A stretch of 64,000 nt of DNA from Chlorohelix sp037138995 (GTDB taxonomy: Bacteria > Chloroflexota > Chloroflexia > Chloroheliales > Chloroheliaceae): positions 21,164-85,163 of the forward strand of contig NZ_JBAXHI010000016.1 of NCBI RefSeq assembly GCF_037138995.1, written 5' to 3'. Below the pieces are notes generated by a model. The model saw only the letters and a program-made list of their open reading frames with translations, did no database searches and was not told where the DNA came from. Position numbers and translations under genes: made by a program. Shown piece after piece: positions 8,988 to 17,234 of the stretch; position 1 is the stretch's first letter, and every line of letters begins with the position of its first letter.

Positions 8988-9017
8988 ATTGTACCACAAC
9001 CTATGTAGATTTGGCAA
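8988..9017 (-). promoter_or_regulatory. Possible promoter driving rpmJ-rpsI
   Basis: On the minus strand TTGCCA (complement of 9012-9017) and TACAAT (complement of 8988-8993) are separated by 18 bp, about 95 bp upstream of rpmJ. It would let the alpha-operon genes be transcribed independently of the degraded infA region. Sequence match only. Confidence 0.4.
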
Positions 9018-9079
9018 ACTTCCAAAAGGCATTTCAATATTATTATCATAGCTGGGTTGCCATTTACCCTGCTATTTTT

Positions 9080-9300
9080 TTACTTGCGACGATAAGTGAT
9101 TTGCTTTCTTATAAGTCATAAGGCGATAGCTTTACCAGAACGCGATCACCGGGCAAGATACGGATGAAGTTTAATCAGATTTTTCCGTTCACCCTACCAG
9201 CACTTTGTGACCTTCTTCCCGTTCTACTTGGAACATAGCGTTGGGTAAAAGGCTTCAATCACTTTTCCTGCTACCTCGATTAAATTTGCTCGCCTGTTTT
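9080..9300 (-). pseudogene. infA: Decayed translation initiation factor IF-1 gene
   Basis: Pieces of IF-1 can be read in different frames on the minus strand: IEVAGKVIEA, then PNAMFQVEREEGHKVLV after an apparent 2-base insertion in a T run near 9263. Next comes GKI-stop-LNFIRILPGDRVLVKL and SPYDL (complement of 9113-9173), and finally RKQITYRRK before a stop at 9080. These correspond in order to the whole IF-1 OB fold (family ending: MR.NFIRILPGDRV.VELSPYDL..GRI.YR). There are at least three frameshifts and one in-frame TGA where Arg is expected, so no functional product is possible. The slot between adk and rpmJ is the normal place of infA. Because IF-1 is essential, a working copy must lie elsewhere. 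Confidence 0.85.
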
Positions 9301-9311
9301 ATGTATTTCTA

Positions 9312-9365
9312 CTTTTACAGGTAAGAATAGCGGTCCCATCTACTCACTTTGCAGAGAAACCGCCA
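9312..9365 (-). pseudogene. map: Possible C-terminal scrap of methionine aminopeptidase gene
   Basis: Just upstream of the infA remnant the minus strand can be read VDGTAILT, resembling the conserved end of MetAP type I (V..DG..ILT), with GGFSAK before it interrupted by a stop. Map is normally located between adk and infA, and no intact map is present in the window. The match is short, so this is a suggestion rather than a firm call. Confidence 0.4.
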
Positions 9366-9414
9366 ACTAGAAAATGTCCTTATTTAACAGATGCCTGCCG
9401 CTTGCAATGAGTCA

Positions 9415-10101
9415 TTACGCCAACAACGACTCAGTAACTCCCCCCGGCTGTTCCACTTTCTTAAGAGCACTTATCAGGTCTCGATTGACTTCTTCCACTT
9501 CGCGTTGCCCGTCTATTTCAATGAGCAAATCACGTTTTTGGTAATAATCTATCAATGGCAATGTCTGGTTAAAATAAACCTGCAAGCGTCGCTCGGCGGT
9601 TGCGCGAGTATCATCTTCTCTCTGGTACAAATCGCCACCGCAACTGTCGCATACCCCTTTTACGCGAGGTGCGCTGTACACTTCGTGATAAGGAGTTTGA
9701 CATGACCTGCAAATCCAGCGACCACTAAGGCGGCTTAACAGTTCTTCGTTTTCCACCCTTATGTATAATACTGCGGTTACGCCCTGTCTAAATCCATTTT
9801 GCAATGCCACATTTAACGCATCGGCTTGCGGAATTGTACGCGGAAACCCATCCAACATTGCTCCATGAGTACAACTAGGCGTTGACAGGTGCTCTACTAT
9901 CATATTGATAACAGTTTCATCCGGCACCAACTCGCCACGATCCATAAAACCTTTGGCTTGCAAGCCTAAATCTGTACCACGTTTGATGTTATCTCTTAAC
10001 AAATCGCCACTGGATACATGAGCTATATCCAATCGTTCCGATAACAATTTGGCTTGAGTGCCTTTTCCTGCCCCAGGTGCTCCAAGTAAAATTATATACA
10101 T
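9415..10101 (-). CDS. adk: Adenylate kinase
   Basis: The 228-residue enzyme catalyses ATP + AMP = 2 ADP. The P-loop GAPGAGKGTQA is at residues ~7-17 and the AMP-binding segment SSGDLLRDNI follows. The DGFPRT motif is at about 85-90, and the long LID carries four cysteines (CRSC and CDSC) of the zinc type. The ATG at 10101 is preceded by AAGGAGCCGCG. It follows secY, as usual in the spc operon; the downstream map and infA slots are degenerate. Confidence 0.96.
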   Translation of the reverse strand: MYIILLGAPGAGKGTQAKLLSERLDIAHVSSGDLLRDNIKRGTDLGLQAKGFMDRGELVPDETVINMIVEHLSTPSCTHGAMLDGFPRTIPQADALNVALQNGFRQGVTAVLYIRVENEELLSRLSGRWICRSCQTPYHEVYSAPRVKGVCDSCGGDLYQREDDTRATAERRLQVYFNQTLPLIDYYQKRDLLIEIDGQREVEEVNRDLISALKKVEQPGGVTESLLA

Positions 10102-10290
10102 CGCGGCTCCTTCCCTAAACTTCCATCTTCGCAAGTTGCCTAACCCAAATATGCGCACTTTGTGAAATGCTACACTATTATAACATAGGCTTAAGAAGGA
10201 CAACAACTGAAAAGTAGAGCAGAACGTATCAATTTTGTATATGGTTTGTATAGCCCTACTTTATCAGGTTTATATCAGAGCTACCCTTTT

Positions 10291-11655
10291 TTAACGGAGT
10301 ATGCCCTGATATTCGCGCATGGTCAACTGGGCTTCAAGCTGTTTCATGGTATCCACAGCTACACCAACCACAATCAAAAGCGATGTACTGCTCAAAAATG
10401 TATTGACTTGAGACTGGACTATAGCACCCAGCAAGAAGGGTAACACCGCAATCGTGCCTAGAAACAAAGCTCCCAGCAAGGTTATACGGTTCAAAACCTT
10501 CATTAAAAAGTCATTGGTTGGTTTGCCCGGTCGGTATCCCGGTATAAAGCCACCTCTATCCCGGAGACTTTCCGTAATATTTTGTTGATTAAAGAGTACG
10601 AGTGTATAGAAATAAGTAAAACCTACCACCATTCCAAAATACACTACTTGATACAAAATACTGCTAGGACCAAAATTCACAACTACCCAGTTTGCAGCTT
10701 GGCTTATCACATCATCGGGCTGGTTGGGGCGAACAAAGAATCCTGCCACCGTAGTTGGAAATATGATAATACTGCTGGCAAATATTAGCGGAATCATACC
10801 AGCTGAGTTAACTTTTAAGGGTATATATGTGCTTTGACCACCATAAACCCGGTTGCCCTGCGTTTGACGCGGGAACTTGACCGGGATTTTGCGTTGCCCT
10901 TCTTGCACCAACACAATTCCTACAATCGAGAGTAAGGCAACAACTGCGATAATCAAGATTGAGATGATGTTTTGAGCAACCCCCGTTTGGCTAGTACGCA
11001 CCAAGGTTGAAGGCAGGTTCGAGACGATACCTCCAAATATAAGCACTGAGACACCCTGACCAATACCAAATTCGGTTATTAACTCACCCATCCAGACCAA
11101 TATCATCGTTCCGGCTGTCATAGAAACAACTACGGTAACGGTTAGCCCGAAGTCAGCACTTGCGCCGAATAATGAGAGCTTTTGAGCATCAGTTCCGGTA
11201 ATTACATTCTGGCTCTTAAGTAATACTATTTGACCGTAAGCGGTAACTGCCGCAATCGGTACAGTTATGATATGTTGCCAGCGATTAATTACAGCGCGAC
11301 CTCGCTCACCCTCTTTTGAAAGGTTTTCCAGTGCCGGTATAATCGGCTGTAACAACTGCATAATAATTGTAGCAGTAATATAGGGATATACCCCAGTTGC
11401 CACAATCGAGAAGTTACTGAGACTTCCTCCCGAAAATATATTCAAAAAGCCCAGCACACTACCGATACCTTGGCTACTACCAGCAGGCGCATCAACGCCA
11501 CTTATCAGGTTGGTAAGCCTAGATTTAATCTCACTTGAAATACCGGGCAACGGAACGTGGGCGATAACTCTAAAGATTACCAGAATACCCAGCGTAAAAA
11601 ATATGCGTCGCCGCAGGTCAGGTATTCCAAATGCTTTGATAACAGCTTTTAGCAT
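10291..11655 (-). CDS. secY: Preprotein translocase subunit SecY
   Basis: The 454-residue, ten-helix channel protein of the Sec translocon. The N-terminus is LRRRIFFTLGILVIFRVIAHVPLPG; the plug region follows (FSGGSLSNFSI), and the cytoplasmic loop has FIPGYRPGKPT before the last helices. It ends REYQGILR. Start ATG at 11655. A TATAAT on the minus strand at 11732-11737, ~80 bp upstream in the 134-bp gap to rplO, may be part of an internal promoter, but no good -35 accompanies it. Confidence 0.96.
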   Translation of the reverse strand: MLKAVIKAFGIPDLRRRIFFTLGILVIFRVIAHVPLPGISSEIKSRLTNLISGVDAPAGSSQGIGSVLGFLNIFSGGSLSNFSIVATGVYPYITATIIMQLLQPIIPALENLSKEGERGRAVINRWQHIITVPIAAVTAYGQIVLLKSQNVITGTDAQKLSLFGASADFGLTVTVVVSMTAGTMILVWMGELITEFGIGQGVSVLIFGGIVSNLPSTLVRTSQTGVAQNIISILIIAVVALLSIVGIVLVQEGQRKIPVKFPRQTQGNRVYGGQSTYIPLKVNSAGMIPLIFASSIIIFPTTVAGFFVRPNQPDDVISQAANWVVVNFGPSSILYQVVYFGMVVGFTYFYTLVLFNQQNITESLRDRGGFIPGYRPGKPTNDFLMKVLNRITLLGALFLGTIAVLPFLLGAIVQSQVNTFLSSTSLLIVVGVAVDTMKQLEAQLTMREYQGILR

Positions 11656-11789
11656 TGTTGGTGATTTTCCTCCGCAGGATTTAGGTTTAGCATCAGGTTG
11701 CAGGGTTTAGTCTGCTATAGGCAACTTTGCTATTATACAAGATTTTGTCCAATAGCGATTTTATATCCTTTAACCTGACGCTTTATAAC

Positions 11790-12275
11790 CTAATCGGCGT
11801 CTTCCTCACCGCTCTCAGCGGGAGTCAATTCCTCATAGTTGCCACCGGCAGCCGTTATCTTCTGCTTTGCGCTTTCGCTTAGGCGATGAACTCTTACCGT
11901 CAGAGCTTTGCTAATCTCGCCCCTACCCAACACCTTTACCGGTTTGTTGGTACGTATAAAGCGACGTGCTATCAAAGTCTCAACTGTAACCTCGCCACCT
12001 TCCCAATCTTCCAATTGCGAAAGGTTTACCACTTCATATTCAACCCGATTTGGATTGTTGAATCCGGTACCACGTTTGTAACCGGTACGCTTAAAGGTGT
12101 TAACCTTTGAAGGTGCGCCTTCAAACCAGACCGGTACTTTGTGATGTCCAGTACGAGCTTTTTGACCTTTCTGACCGAAGCCGCTGGTCTTTACCAAACC
12201 CGAACCGTGACCACGACCTACGCGCTTGGGAGCCGAGGTGCTACCAGGAGCCGGTTTTAAGTCATGCTGTTGCAT
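11790..12275 (-). CDS. rplO: 50S ribosomal protein L15
   Basis: The 161-residue protein has the glycine-rich RVGRGHGSGLVKTSGFGQKGQKARTG N-terminal region (split here: RVGRGHGSG, then GQKGQKARTG), the FEGAPSKVNTFKR segment and a C-terminal VRVHRLSESAKQKI helix. An acidic tail PAESGEEDAD extends it slightly. Start ATG with TAAGGAG. It is followed by secY and preceded by rpmD. Confidence 0.96.
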   Translation of the reverse strand: MQQHDLKPAPGSTSAPKRVGRGHGSGLVKTSGFGQKGQKARTGHHKVPVWFEGAPSKVNTFKRTGYKRGTGFNNPNRVEYEVVNLSQLEDWEGGEVTVETLIARRFIRTNKPVKVLGRGEISKALTVRVHRLSESAKQKITAAGGNYEELTPAESGEEDAD

Positions 12276-12293
12276 TAATTTATACTCCTTAAC

Positions 12294-12509
12294 CTACTCT
12301 TCGACCTTCACCCAATGGCGCACGTACTTAATCATACCTCGCACCGCCGGGTTATCCGGCAGCGTGTTGGACTGGCGCAAGTGGTGTAAACCCAACGAAG
12401 CAATAGTTTGCTTGTGGTCAGCGCGCGAACGAATAGTGCTTCTTACCAATGTAAAGGTAACAGTCTTACCCGTAGTTTCCGCTTGATTGTTCACTTTATT
12501 ATCAGCCAT
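12294..12509 (-). CDS. rpmD: 50S ribosomal protein L30
   Basis: At 71 residues, its core VTFTLVRSTIRSRADHK and the GLHHLRQSNTLPDNPAVRGM segment are characteristic of bacterial L30. A short polar N-terminal extension (~12 residues) precedes the fold. It lies between rpsE and rplO. Confidence 0.95.
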   Translation of the reverse strand: MADNKVNNQAETTGKTVTFTLVRSTIRSRADHKQTIASLGLHHLRQSNTLPDNPAVRGMIKYVRHWVKVEE

Positions 12510-12557
12510 CGCTTACCTATTTCTTACAACTTATCTCAAGTGTAATTTCCGATTTAT

Positions 12558-12587
12558 AAGGGGCAACATTCAAAATGTTTACCCCTC
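12558..12587 (-). repeat. Imperfect hairpin between rpsE and rpmD
   Basis: AGGGGCAACAT (12558-12568) faces ATGTTTACCCCT across a short loop in the 93-bp gap between rpsE and rpmD. It is not followed by a T tract, so it is more likely an RNA processing or stability element, or a small palindrome, than a terminator. Confidence 0.4.
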
Positions 12588-12602
12588 AAAACGGATTTCC
12601 TG

Positions 12603-13379
12603 TTAATTAGCGGAAGACTCGCCGCCACTCGCTTCAGTTTTTGGAGCTTCAGACTCAGGTCTCACTCCATTATCACTTCTGGGAGTGCCTCTACCAGCAG
12701 GGCGGTTTCCCCCACCCCTGCGGTCATCACGACGCTGACCGCCAGCGCCACCGGGTTTGCCACGACCACCGCCATCCCGGTCTTTTCTGTCACGGCGAGG
12801 ACCACGATCGCTACCGCTGGAGACAGGCACAAGGATACCGAACTTGCGCTCAGGTACTGCCACCTTCTCATCGGTAGGACCAAGACCGAAGGTGCGGAAC
12901 GGTTTGCTACGCTTGATTTCTTCGTCATTACGCACTTTCAATTGAGAAAGCGCTAACAAAGTAGCACGCACGGTGTTAACCGGGTTGTTGTTACCCAGCG
13001 ACTTTGAGAGAATATCCTTGATACCTGCGGCTTCAAGAACAGCACGTACCCCACCACCCGCGATTACGCCGGTACCCGGAGAAGCTGGTCGCAGCATTAC
13101 TTTGCTAGCGCCGAACTTCACGGTAATTTCGTGTGGTATGGTGGTACCCTCAAGAGGCACTCTGATCAGGTTCTTCTTAGCATCTTCAGCGCCTTTGCGA
13201 ATGCTATCCGGCACTTCACCGGCTTTACCGATACCCGCGCCTACATAACCCTGACCATCGCCAACCACTACCATAGAGCTAAAGCTGAAGCGGCGACCAC
13301 CTTTTACCACTTTAGCTACGCGGTTGATTTGGACCACGCGCTCTTCCAAATTCAATTTGCTTGCATCAATTCTTGCCAT
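12603..13379 (-). CDS. rpsE: 30S ribosomal protein S5 with long disordered C-terminal extension
   Basis: Residues 1-170 are a normal S5: the RNA-binding NLEERVVQINRVAKVVKGGRR start, GKAGEVPDSIRKGAEDAKKN, and the ribosomal fold with GTGVIAGGGVRAVLEAAG. S5 usually stops near 165-175 residues, whereas this protein runs to 258. The extra ~75-80 residues are a low-complexity run of Arg, Asp and Gly (for example RRDDRRGGGNRPAGRG) with an acidic, serine-rich end. The tail is in frame, with no frameshift evident, and would project from the S5 C-terminus on the solvent side of the body. Start ATG with AAGGAGCGCG. Confidence 0.95.
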   Translation of the reverse strand: MARIDASKLNLEERVVQINRVAKVVKGGRRFSFSSMVVVGDGQGYVGAGIGKAGEVPDSIRKGAEDAKKNLIRVPLEGTTIPHEITVKFGASKVMLRPASPGTGVIAGGGVRAVLEAAGIKDILSKSLGNNNPVNTVRATLLALSQLKVRNDEEIKRSKPFRTFGLGPTDEKVAVPERKFGILVPVSSGSDRGPRRDRKDRDGGGRGKPGGAGGQRRDDRRGGGNRPAGRGTPRSDNGVRPESEAPKTEASGGESSAN

Positions 13380-13394
13380 CTGAATTCGCGCTCC

Positions 13395-13766
13395 TTAAAA
13401 GTCCAAACCGGCTTCGCGGGCGGCGTCAGCCAGTGCCTTAATACGCCCGTGATAAAGATAACCGCCACGGTCAAAGACCACTTTGGTAATGCCTTTCTCT
13501 TTGGCGCGCTCTGCTACAATCTTTCCAACCAGTTTCGCCTCATCAGTCTTGTTGATACCGTCCTTAAATTCAGGGCGGGCCTCCTTATCCATCGTACTCG
13601 CTGAGACAAGGGTATGACCGATAGAATCATCGATCACCTGCGCGTAGATGTGGTTGGCGCTACGGAAGACGTTGAGGCGCGGTCTTTCGGGTGTGCCACT
13701 TATCTTGCTGCGCACCCGAATCTGCCGCCGCTGTCGCGGACTCAAATCTCGTCTAATTCTGCGCAT
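13395..13766 (-). CDS. rplR: 50S ribosomal protein L18
   Basis: The 123-residue protein has the L18 features RPRLNVFRSANHIYAQVIDD and KVVFDRGGYLYHGRIKALADAAREAGLDF. It binds 5S rRNA together with L5. Start ATG with GGGAGC upstream. Located between rplF and rpsE. Confidence 0.97.
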   Translation of the reverse strand: MRRIRRDLSPRQRRQIRVRSKISGTPERPRLNVFRSANHIYAQVIDDSIGHTLVSASTMDKEARPEFKDGINKTDEAKLVGKIVAERAKEKGITKVVFDRGGYLYHGRIKALADAAREAGLDF

Positions 13767-13823
13767 AGTCTTTTACAAGCTCCCTATATTAGGTCAGAGT
13801 ATCAATACCCTGCACCTGTAGTC

Positions 13824-14375
13824 TTATTTCTTGCCAGCTTTACCGGCTTTACCAGCCTTGCGGCGAATTACTTCACCGGCTAAGCGAATGCCTTTGCCCT
13901 TGTAGGGTTCCGGCGGACGCAACGCCCTGATACGAGCGGCTTGTGCGCCTACAATTTCTTTATCTATGCCCTGCACCGAGACTTTAGTAGTACCCTCTAC
14001 TACATATGTAATACCATCGGGGGGCTGTAACTTAGTAGCATGACTAAAGCCTAGTAATAGCACCAAGTCATTGCCATCTTTGACAGCACGGTAACCTACG
14101 CCAGCGATTTCTAAGTCACGACGGTAGCCAGCACTCACTCCGACAACCATGTTGTCAAGCAAGGTACGGGTCAAACCATGCATAGCGCGACTTCTGTTGC
14201 TATCATCCGGACGTTTTACCTCGATGGTGGCATCGTTTCGCTCAAAGATAATCGAGGGTTCTAGCTGGCGCGATAATTCGCCTTTAGGTCCCTTGACATG
14301 AACGAGGTTGCCTTCCTCAATATTTACCTCTACGCCCTTGGGAAGGGTTATCGGCTTGCGTCCAATACGCGACAC
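13824..14375 (-). CDS. rplF: 50S ribosomal protein L6
   Basis: The 183-residue L6 begins MSRIGRKPITLPKGVEV, has two similar domains, and contains the signature PEPYKGKGIRLAGEVIRRKAGK. A lysine-rich AGKAGKAGKK repeat ends the protein. The start is GTG at 14375 with GGAGGACGGAAAA upstream. Confidence 0.97.
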   Translation of the reverse strand: MSRIGRKPITLPKGVEVNIEEGNLVHVKGPKGELSRQLEPSIIFERNDATIEVKRPDDSNRSRAMHGLTRTLLDNMVVGVSAGYRRDLEIAGVGYRAVKDGNDLVLLLGFSHATKLQPPDGITYVVEGTTKVSVQGIDKEIVGAQAARIRALRPPEPYKGKGIRLAGEVIRRKAGKAGKAGKK

Positions 14376-14395
14376 TTTTCCGTCCTCCTATTTAA

Positions 14396-14809
14396 CTACC
14401 AGACGTACGCCAGCACTTCGCCGCCTACTCCAGCACGCCATGCTTGCCGCCCGGTCATTACACCTTGCGGAGTACTAACTATAGCAATGCCATAGCCATT
14501 CATTACTTTTGGAATTTCGCTACGCTTGGCGTATATGCGCAAACCGGGACGGCTGACGCGCTTTATGCCGGTAATAACTGCTCGTTTAGAGCCACCACTG
14601 GCACTGCCGACGTATTTTAATTGTATTTTCAGCAACTTCATTGCTTCAGTCTGCTCTTCGGAAAAATTCAGGACATAGCCTTCATCCTGCAGAATCTTTG
14701 CAATAGATACCTTCAGCTTGCTGCTCGGCATTATTACTTCCGAGTGGCGAGCCGAGGATGCGTTCCTGATTCGGGTCAACATGTCCGCAATCGGATCGGT
14801 TACGTTCAT
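14396..14809 (-). CDS. rpsH: 30S ribosomal protein S8
   Basis: The 137-residue protein starts NVTDPIADMLTRIRNA and has the C-terminal signature GYGIAIVSTPQGVMTGRQA. In many bacteria S8 binds 16S rRNA helix 21 and represses the spc operon by binding its mRNA near rplE; no such mRNA site was identified here. Start ATG with GGGAGTTTATAG. Confidence 0.97.
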   Translation of the reverse strand: MNVTDPIADMLTRIRNASSARHSEVIMPSSKLKVSIAKILQDEGYVLNFSEEQTEAMKLLKIQLKYVGSASGGSKRAVITGIKRVSRPGLRIYAKRSEIPKVMNGYGIAIVSTPQGVMTGRQAWRAGVGGEVLAYVW

Positions 14810-14890
14810 CTATAAACTCCCCTTAAAAGCCTTCTCTCAGCGGGACTTTCTGCCCAACACTGTTATCTCGAGGCGGTCTTTGCTCTTACG

Positions 14891-15076
14891 CTACCAGCTT
14901 GATTTCTTGACACCGGGTAAAACGCCTTTCAGAGCGTTTTCGCGGAAGCAAATGCGGCACATCCCGAATTTTCGCATATAGGCGCGGGAACGTCCGCAAA
15001 TCTTGCAGCGATTATAACCCTGGACCTTGAACTTCGGCTTGCGTTGAGACTTAACAACCATTGATTCTTTTGCCAT
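14891..15076 (-). CDS. rpsZ: 30S ribosomal protein S14, zinc-binding type
   Basis: The 61-residue short S14 has cysteines at 24, 27, 40 and 43 (CKIC...CRIC), the zinc-binding (type Z) form. It ends GVLPGVKKSSW. It occupies the usual place between rplE and rpsH. Start ATG with GGAAACCGG. Confidence 0.97.
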   Translation of the reverse strand: MAKESMVVKSQRKPKFKVQGYNRCKICGRSRAYMRKFGMCRICFRENALKGVLPGVKKSSW

Positions 15077-15096
15077 CTTGTCCGGTTTCCTTCTGC

Positions 15097-15777
15097 TTAT
15101 GATCTGCGGAACGGCATACCCAGAAGCCCAAGCAGCTTCTGACCTTCTTCGTCGTTCTTGGCAGAGGTAACTATCGTCACCTCCATACCGCGCAGTTTAT
15201 CAACTTTATCGTAATCAATCTCCGGGAAGATGATTTGTTCCTTCAAACCCAGAGTATAATTTCCGTGTCCATCAAATGACTTGGTAGGTACTCCAGTAAA
15301 GTCACGGACACGAGCAAGCGCTATGTTCATAAGGCGATCGAGGAATTCGTACATTCGATCCCCACGTAATGTAACGCTTACGCCTATAGGCATTCCTTCT
15401 CTTAACTTGAAGGCAGCAATGCTTTTCTTGGCGCGGTTCACAATTGGTTTCTGCCCAACTATCGCGGTAAGGTCACTTACTGCGGCATCCAACGCTTTAG
15501 CATTGGCAATGGCTTCACCCAAACCCATGTTGATTATTACTTTGTTAACTCTAGGAACCTGCATTGCATTCTGGAAGTTAAATTCCTTCATCAATGCCGG
15601 TATAACTTCTGCTAGGTATTTAGTTTTGAGATTAGGTACTTGCGCTGCATGACCTATTGCTTTCTCTACTGTAACACCTTTTGGGGCGCCTTTGGAAGAT
15701 GCCGACTGGGATTGTTGCTGTTGCGGCTTTCCTCCCTTTGACGGTTGCTTACCCCCTGCTTTGCCTTTATCTGCCAC
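15097..15777 (-). CDS. rplE: 50S ribosomal protein L5 with N-terminal low-complexity extension
   Basis: The core from about residue 50 is a standard L5 (PRVNKVIINMGLGEAI, FKLREGMPIGVSVTLRG, FPEIDYDKVDKLRGM), which binds 5S rRNA. Before it lie ~45 residues of Lys/Gly/Gln/Ser repeats (for example GGKPQQQQSQSASSKG), so the protein has 226 residues instead of ~180. The GTG at 15777 is supported by GAAGGAG 11 nt upstream. No internal start with a comparable ribosome-binding site was seen, so the extension is probably translated. The 152-bp gap to rplX holds no gene. Confidence 0.94.
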   Translation of the reverse strand: MADKGKAGGKQPSKGGKPQQQQSQSASSKGAPKGVTVEKAIGHAAQVPNLKTKYLAEVIPALMKEFNFQNAMQVPRVNKVIINMGLGEAIANAKALDAAVSDLTAIVGQKPIVNRAKKSIAAFKLREGMPIGVSVTLRGDRMYEFLDRLMNIALARVRDFTGVPTKSFDGHGNYTLGLKEQIIFPEIDYDKVDKLRGMEVTIVTSAKNDEEGQKLLGLLGMPFRRS

Positions 15778-15929
15778 TTAACTGTACGCTCCTTCCCGCT
15801 CCAAACCTATTCGGGTAACCTTGGCGGCCCCCGTTGACCTGCCACCTTACCCGTACCGGGCAGTGAAGGGCAGCGGTCTTTGTGCGGGCTAATAATTGTT
15901 CCAGTTTAATTTTTAAGTTAGTTCCCCGC

Positions 15930-16280
15930 TTACTCAGCGGTATGTCTGACCCAACCGGTTGAATCCGGGATAGTTGCTCCGCAATCAGGGTTTTTGCAGA
16001 AACGAACTTTCTCGTTATTTTCTTCACGGAAGCCTATTCGCACTGCCTCATTGCAACTCGGGCAAACCAGCATTACATTGCTAACTTGCAGAGGTGCTTC
16101 TACTTCCACAATACCAGTTTGACGTATCTGGGAGCGGGCTTTGATATGGCGTTTTACTATATTAACGCCTTCCACGATTACCTTATTACTTTCAGGCAAT
16201 ACGCGTTTTACCTTGCCTCGTTTCTGTTTATATTTCCCGGTGATTACCTGTACCGTATCACCCTTCCGCACTTTTGCCAT
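15930..16280 (-). CDS. rplX: 50S ribosomal protein L24 with Cys4 motif
   Basis: The 116-residue L24 has the KOW motif (KGDTVQVITGKYKQKRGKVKRV) and the VEGVNIVKRH segment. Its C-terminal half carries CPSC and CKNPDC, a four-cysteine zinc-ribbon-like arrangement that is present in some bacterial L24 proteins. Start ATG with CGGAGTAACGGAA. It follows rplN. Confidence 0.96.
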   Translation of the reverse strand: MAKVRKGDTVQVITGKYKQKRGKVKRVLPESNKVIVEGVNIVKRHIKARSQIRQTGIVEVEAPLQVSNVMLVCPSCNEAVRIGFREENNEKVRFCKNPDCGATIPDSTGWVRHTAE

Positions 16281-16311
16281 TTCCGTTACTCCGTTTATCC
16301 CTAGATACGCT

Positions 16312-16683
16312 TTATAATACTTCTGGCGCTAGGGAGACTATTCGCATAAATTGTTTCTCGCGCAACTCACGCGCGACAGGCCCGAATATACGAGTGCCAG
16401 TCGGGTTATTGGTAGCAGGGTTTATAAGCACCGCTGCATTGTCATCGAAGCGGATATAGCTGCCATCTGGACGGCGGTATTCTTTTCTAGTGCGAACCAC
16501 TACAGCAGTTACCACCTGACCCTTTTTGACCTGACCACCGGGCGAAGCCGATTTTATGGCGCAAACTATAATGTCGCCTATACCCGCATAGCGACGGCTG
16601 CTGCCACCCATCACCCGGATGCACATAACTTCTTTTGCTCCGGTGTTGTCGGCGACCTTGAGACGAGTAGTAGGCTGTATCAC
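16312..16683 (-). CDS. rplN: 50S ribosomal protein L14
   Basis: The 123-residue L14 contains TRLKVADNTGAKEV, the GDIIVCAIKSASPGGQVKKGQVV core and an FGPVARELREKQFMRIVSLAPEVL-type C-terminus. I place the start at the GTG at 16683, which has AGAGGAG 7 nt upstream and gives the usual family length. That GTG overlaps the rpsQ stop by 4 bases (GTGA), indicating translational coupling. The frame stays open further upstream, but only as antiframe of rpsQ. Confidence 0.96.
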   Translation of the reverse strand: MIQPTTRLKVADNTGAKEVMCIRVMGGSSRRYAGIGDIIVCAIKSASPGGQVKKGQVVTAVVVRTRKEYRRPDGSYIRFDDNAAVLINPATNNPTGTRIFGPVARELREKQFMRIVSLAPEVL

Positions 16684-16991
16684 AGGGCAACTCCTCTTTC
16701 GATTATCTCTACCAGCGTGAAGCGTTTTTCCTTGCTGATAGGTCGGCACTCTTCAATTCGTACCACATCGCCCAACTTTGCAGTGTTTTCTTCGTCATGC
16801 GCCTTAAATTTGGTATGACGACGAATAGCCTTCTTATACAACTTATGTTTCTTAAGATATTCAACTTCTACCACGATGGTTTTATCCATCTTGGTACTCA
16901 CTACCTTGCCGACCTTAACGGTACGCACTTTTTTCGGCTCGGTAGCGGCAGAAGCTGTCTCTTTAATTTGTTCCAGATTTTCAGCCATCAT
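16680..16991 (-). CDS. rpsQ: 30S ribosomal protein S17
   Basis: The 103-residue protein carries the S17 OB fold (GKVVSTKMDKTIVVEVEYLKKH, GDVVRIEECRPISKEKRFTLVEI). It has a longer than usual N-terminus of about 25 residues. Two adjacent ATGs (16991, 16988) follow GGAACGAA. The 3' end overlaps rplN by 4 bp. Confidence 0.96.
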   Translation of the reverse strand: MMAENLEQIKETASAATEPKKVRTVKVGKVVSTKMDKTIVVEVEYLKKHKLYKKAIRRHTKFKAHDEENTAKLGDVVRIEECRPISKEKRFTLVEIIERGVAL

Positions 16992-17021
16992 TTCGTTCCT
17001 TAAAATTCAACTACCAGCCTG

Positions 17022-17228
17022 TTATTGCGCCACCAGATTATGCAACTCGCGCTCCCGCTGAATTGTCTTGATGCGGGCGATTTTTTTCTTAACCTGACCA
17101 AAACGCGCCGGGCTGGGATTCTTGTAAGCAGCCAACTGAAAGCGCAGGTTAAAGAGTTCTTTATTCAGGTCTTGGACTTGCTCTTCAAGCTGCTCATCAT
17201 TCAAGGCGCGTAGTTCATTAATTCTCAT
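17022..17228 (-). CDS. rpmC: 50S ribosomal protein L29
   Basis: The 68-residue helical hairpin protein begins MRINELRALNDEQLEEQV and has the RFQLAAYKNPSPARFGQVKKKIARIKT segment typical of L29. It lies at the peptide exit site of the large subunit. Start ATG with GGAGTAGTTAAAG. Located between rplP and rpsQ. Confidence 0.96.
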   Translation of the reverse strand: MRINELRALNDEQLEEQVQDLNKELFNLRFQLAAYKNPSPARFGQVKKKIARIKTIQRERELHNLVAQ

Positions 17229-17234
17229 CTTTAA

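Noticed and set aside
15767..16027. 86-codon minus-strand frame overlapping rplX and the gap to rplE
   Set aside because: It is the shifted frame of rplX running into the intergenic gap; basic composition only.
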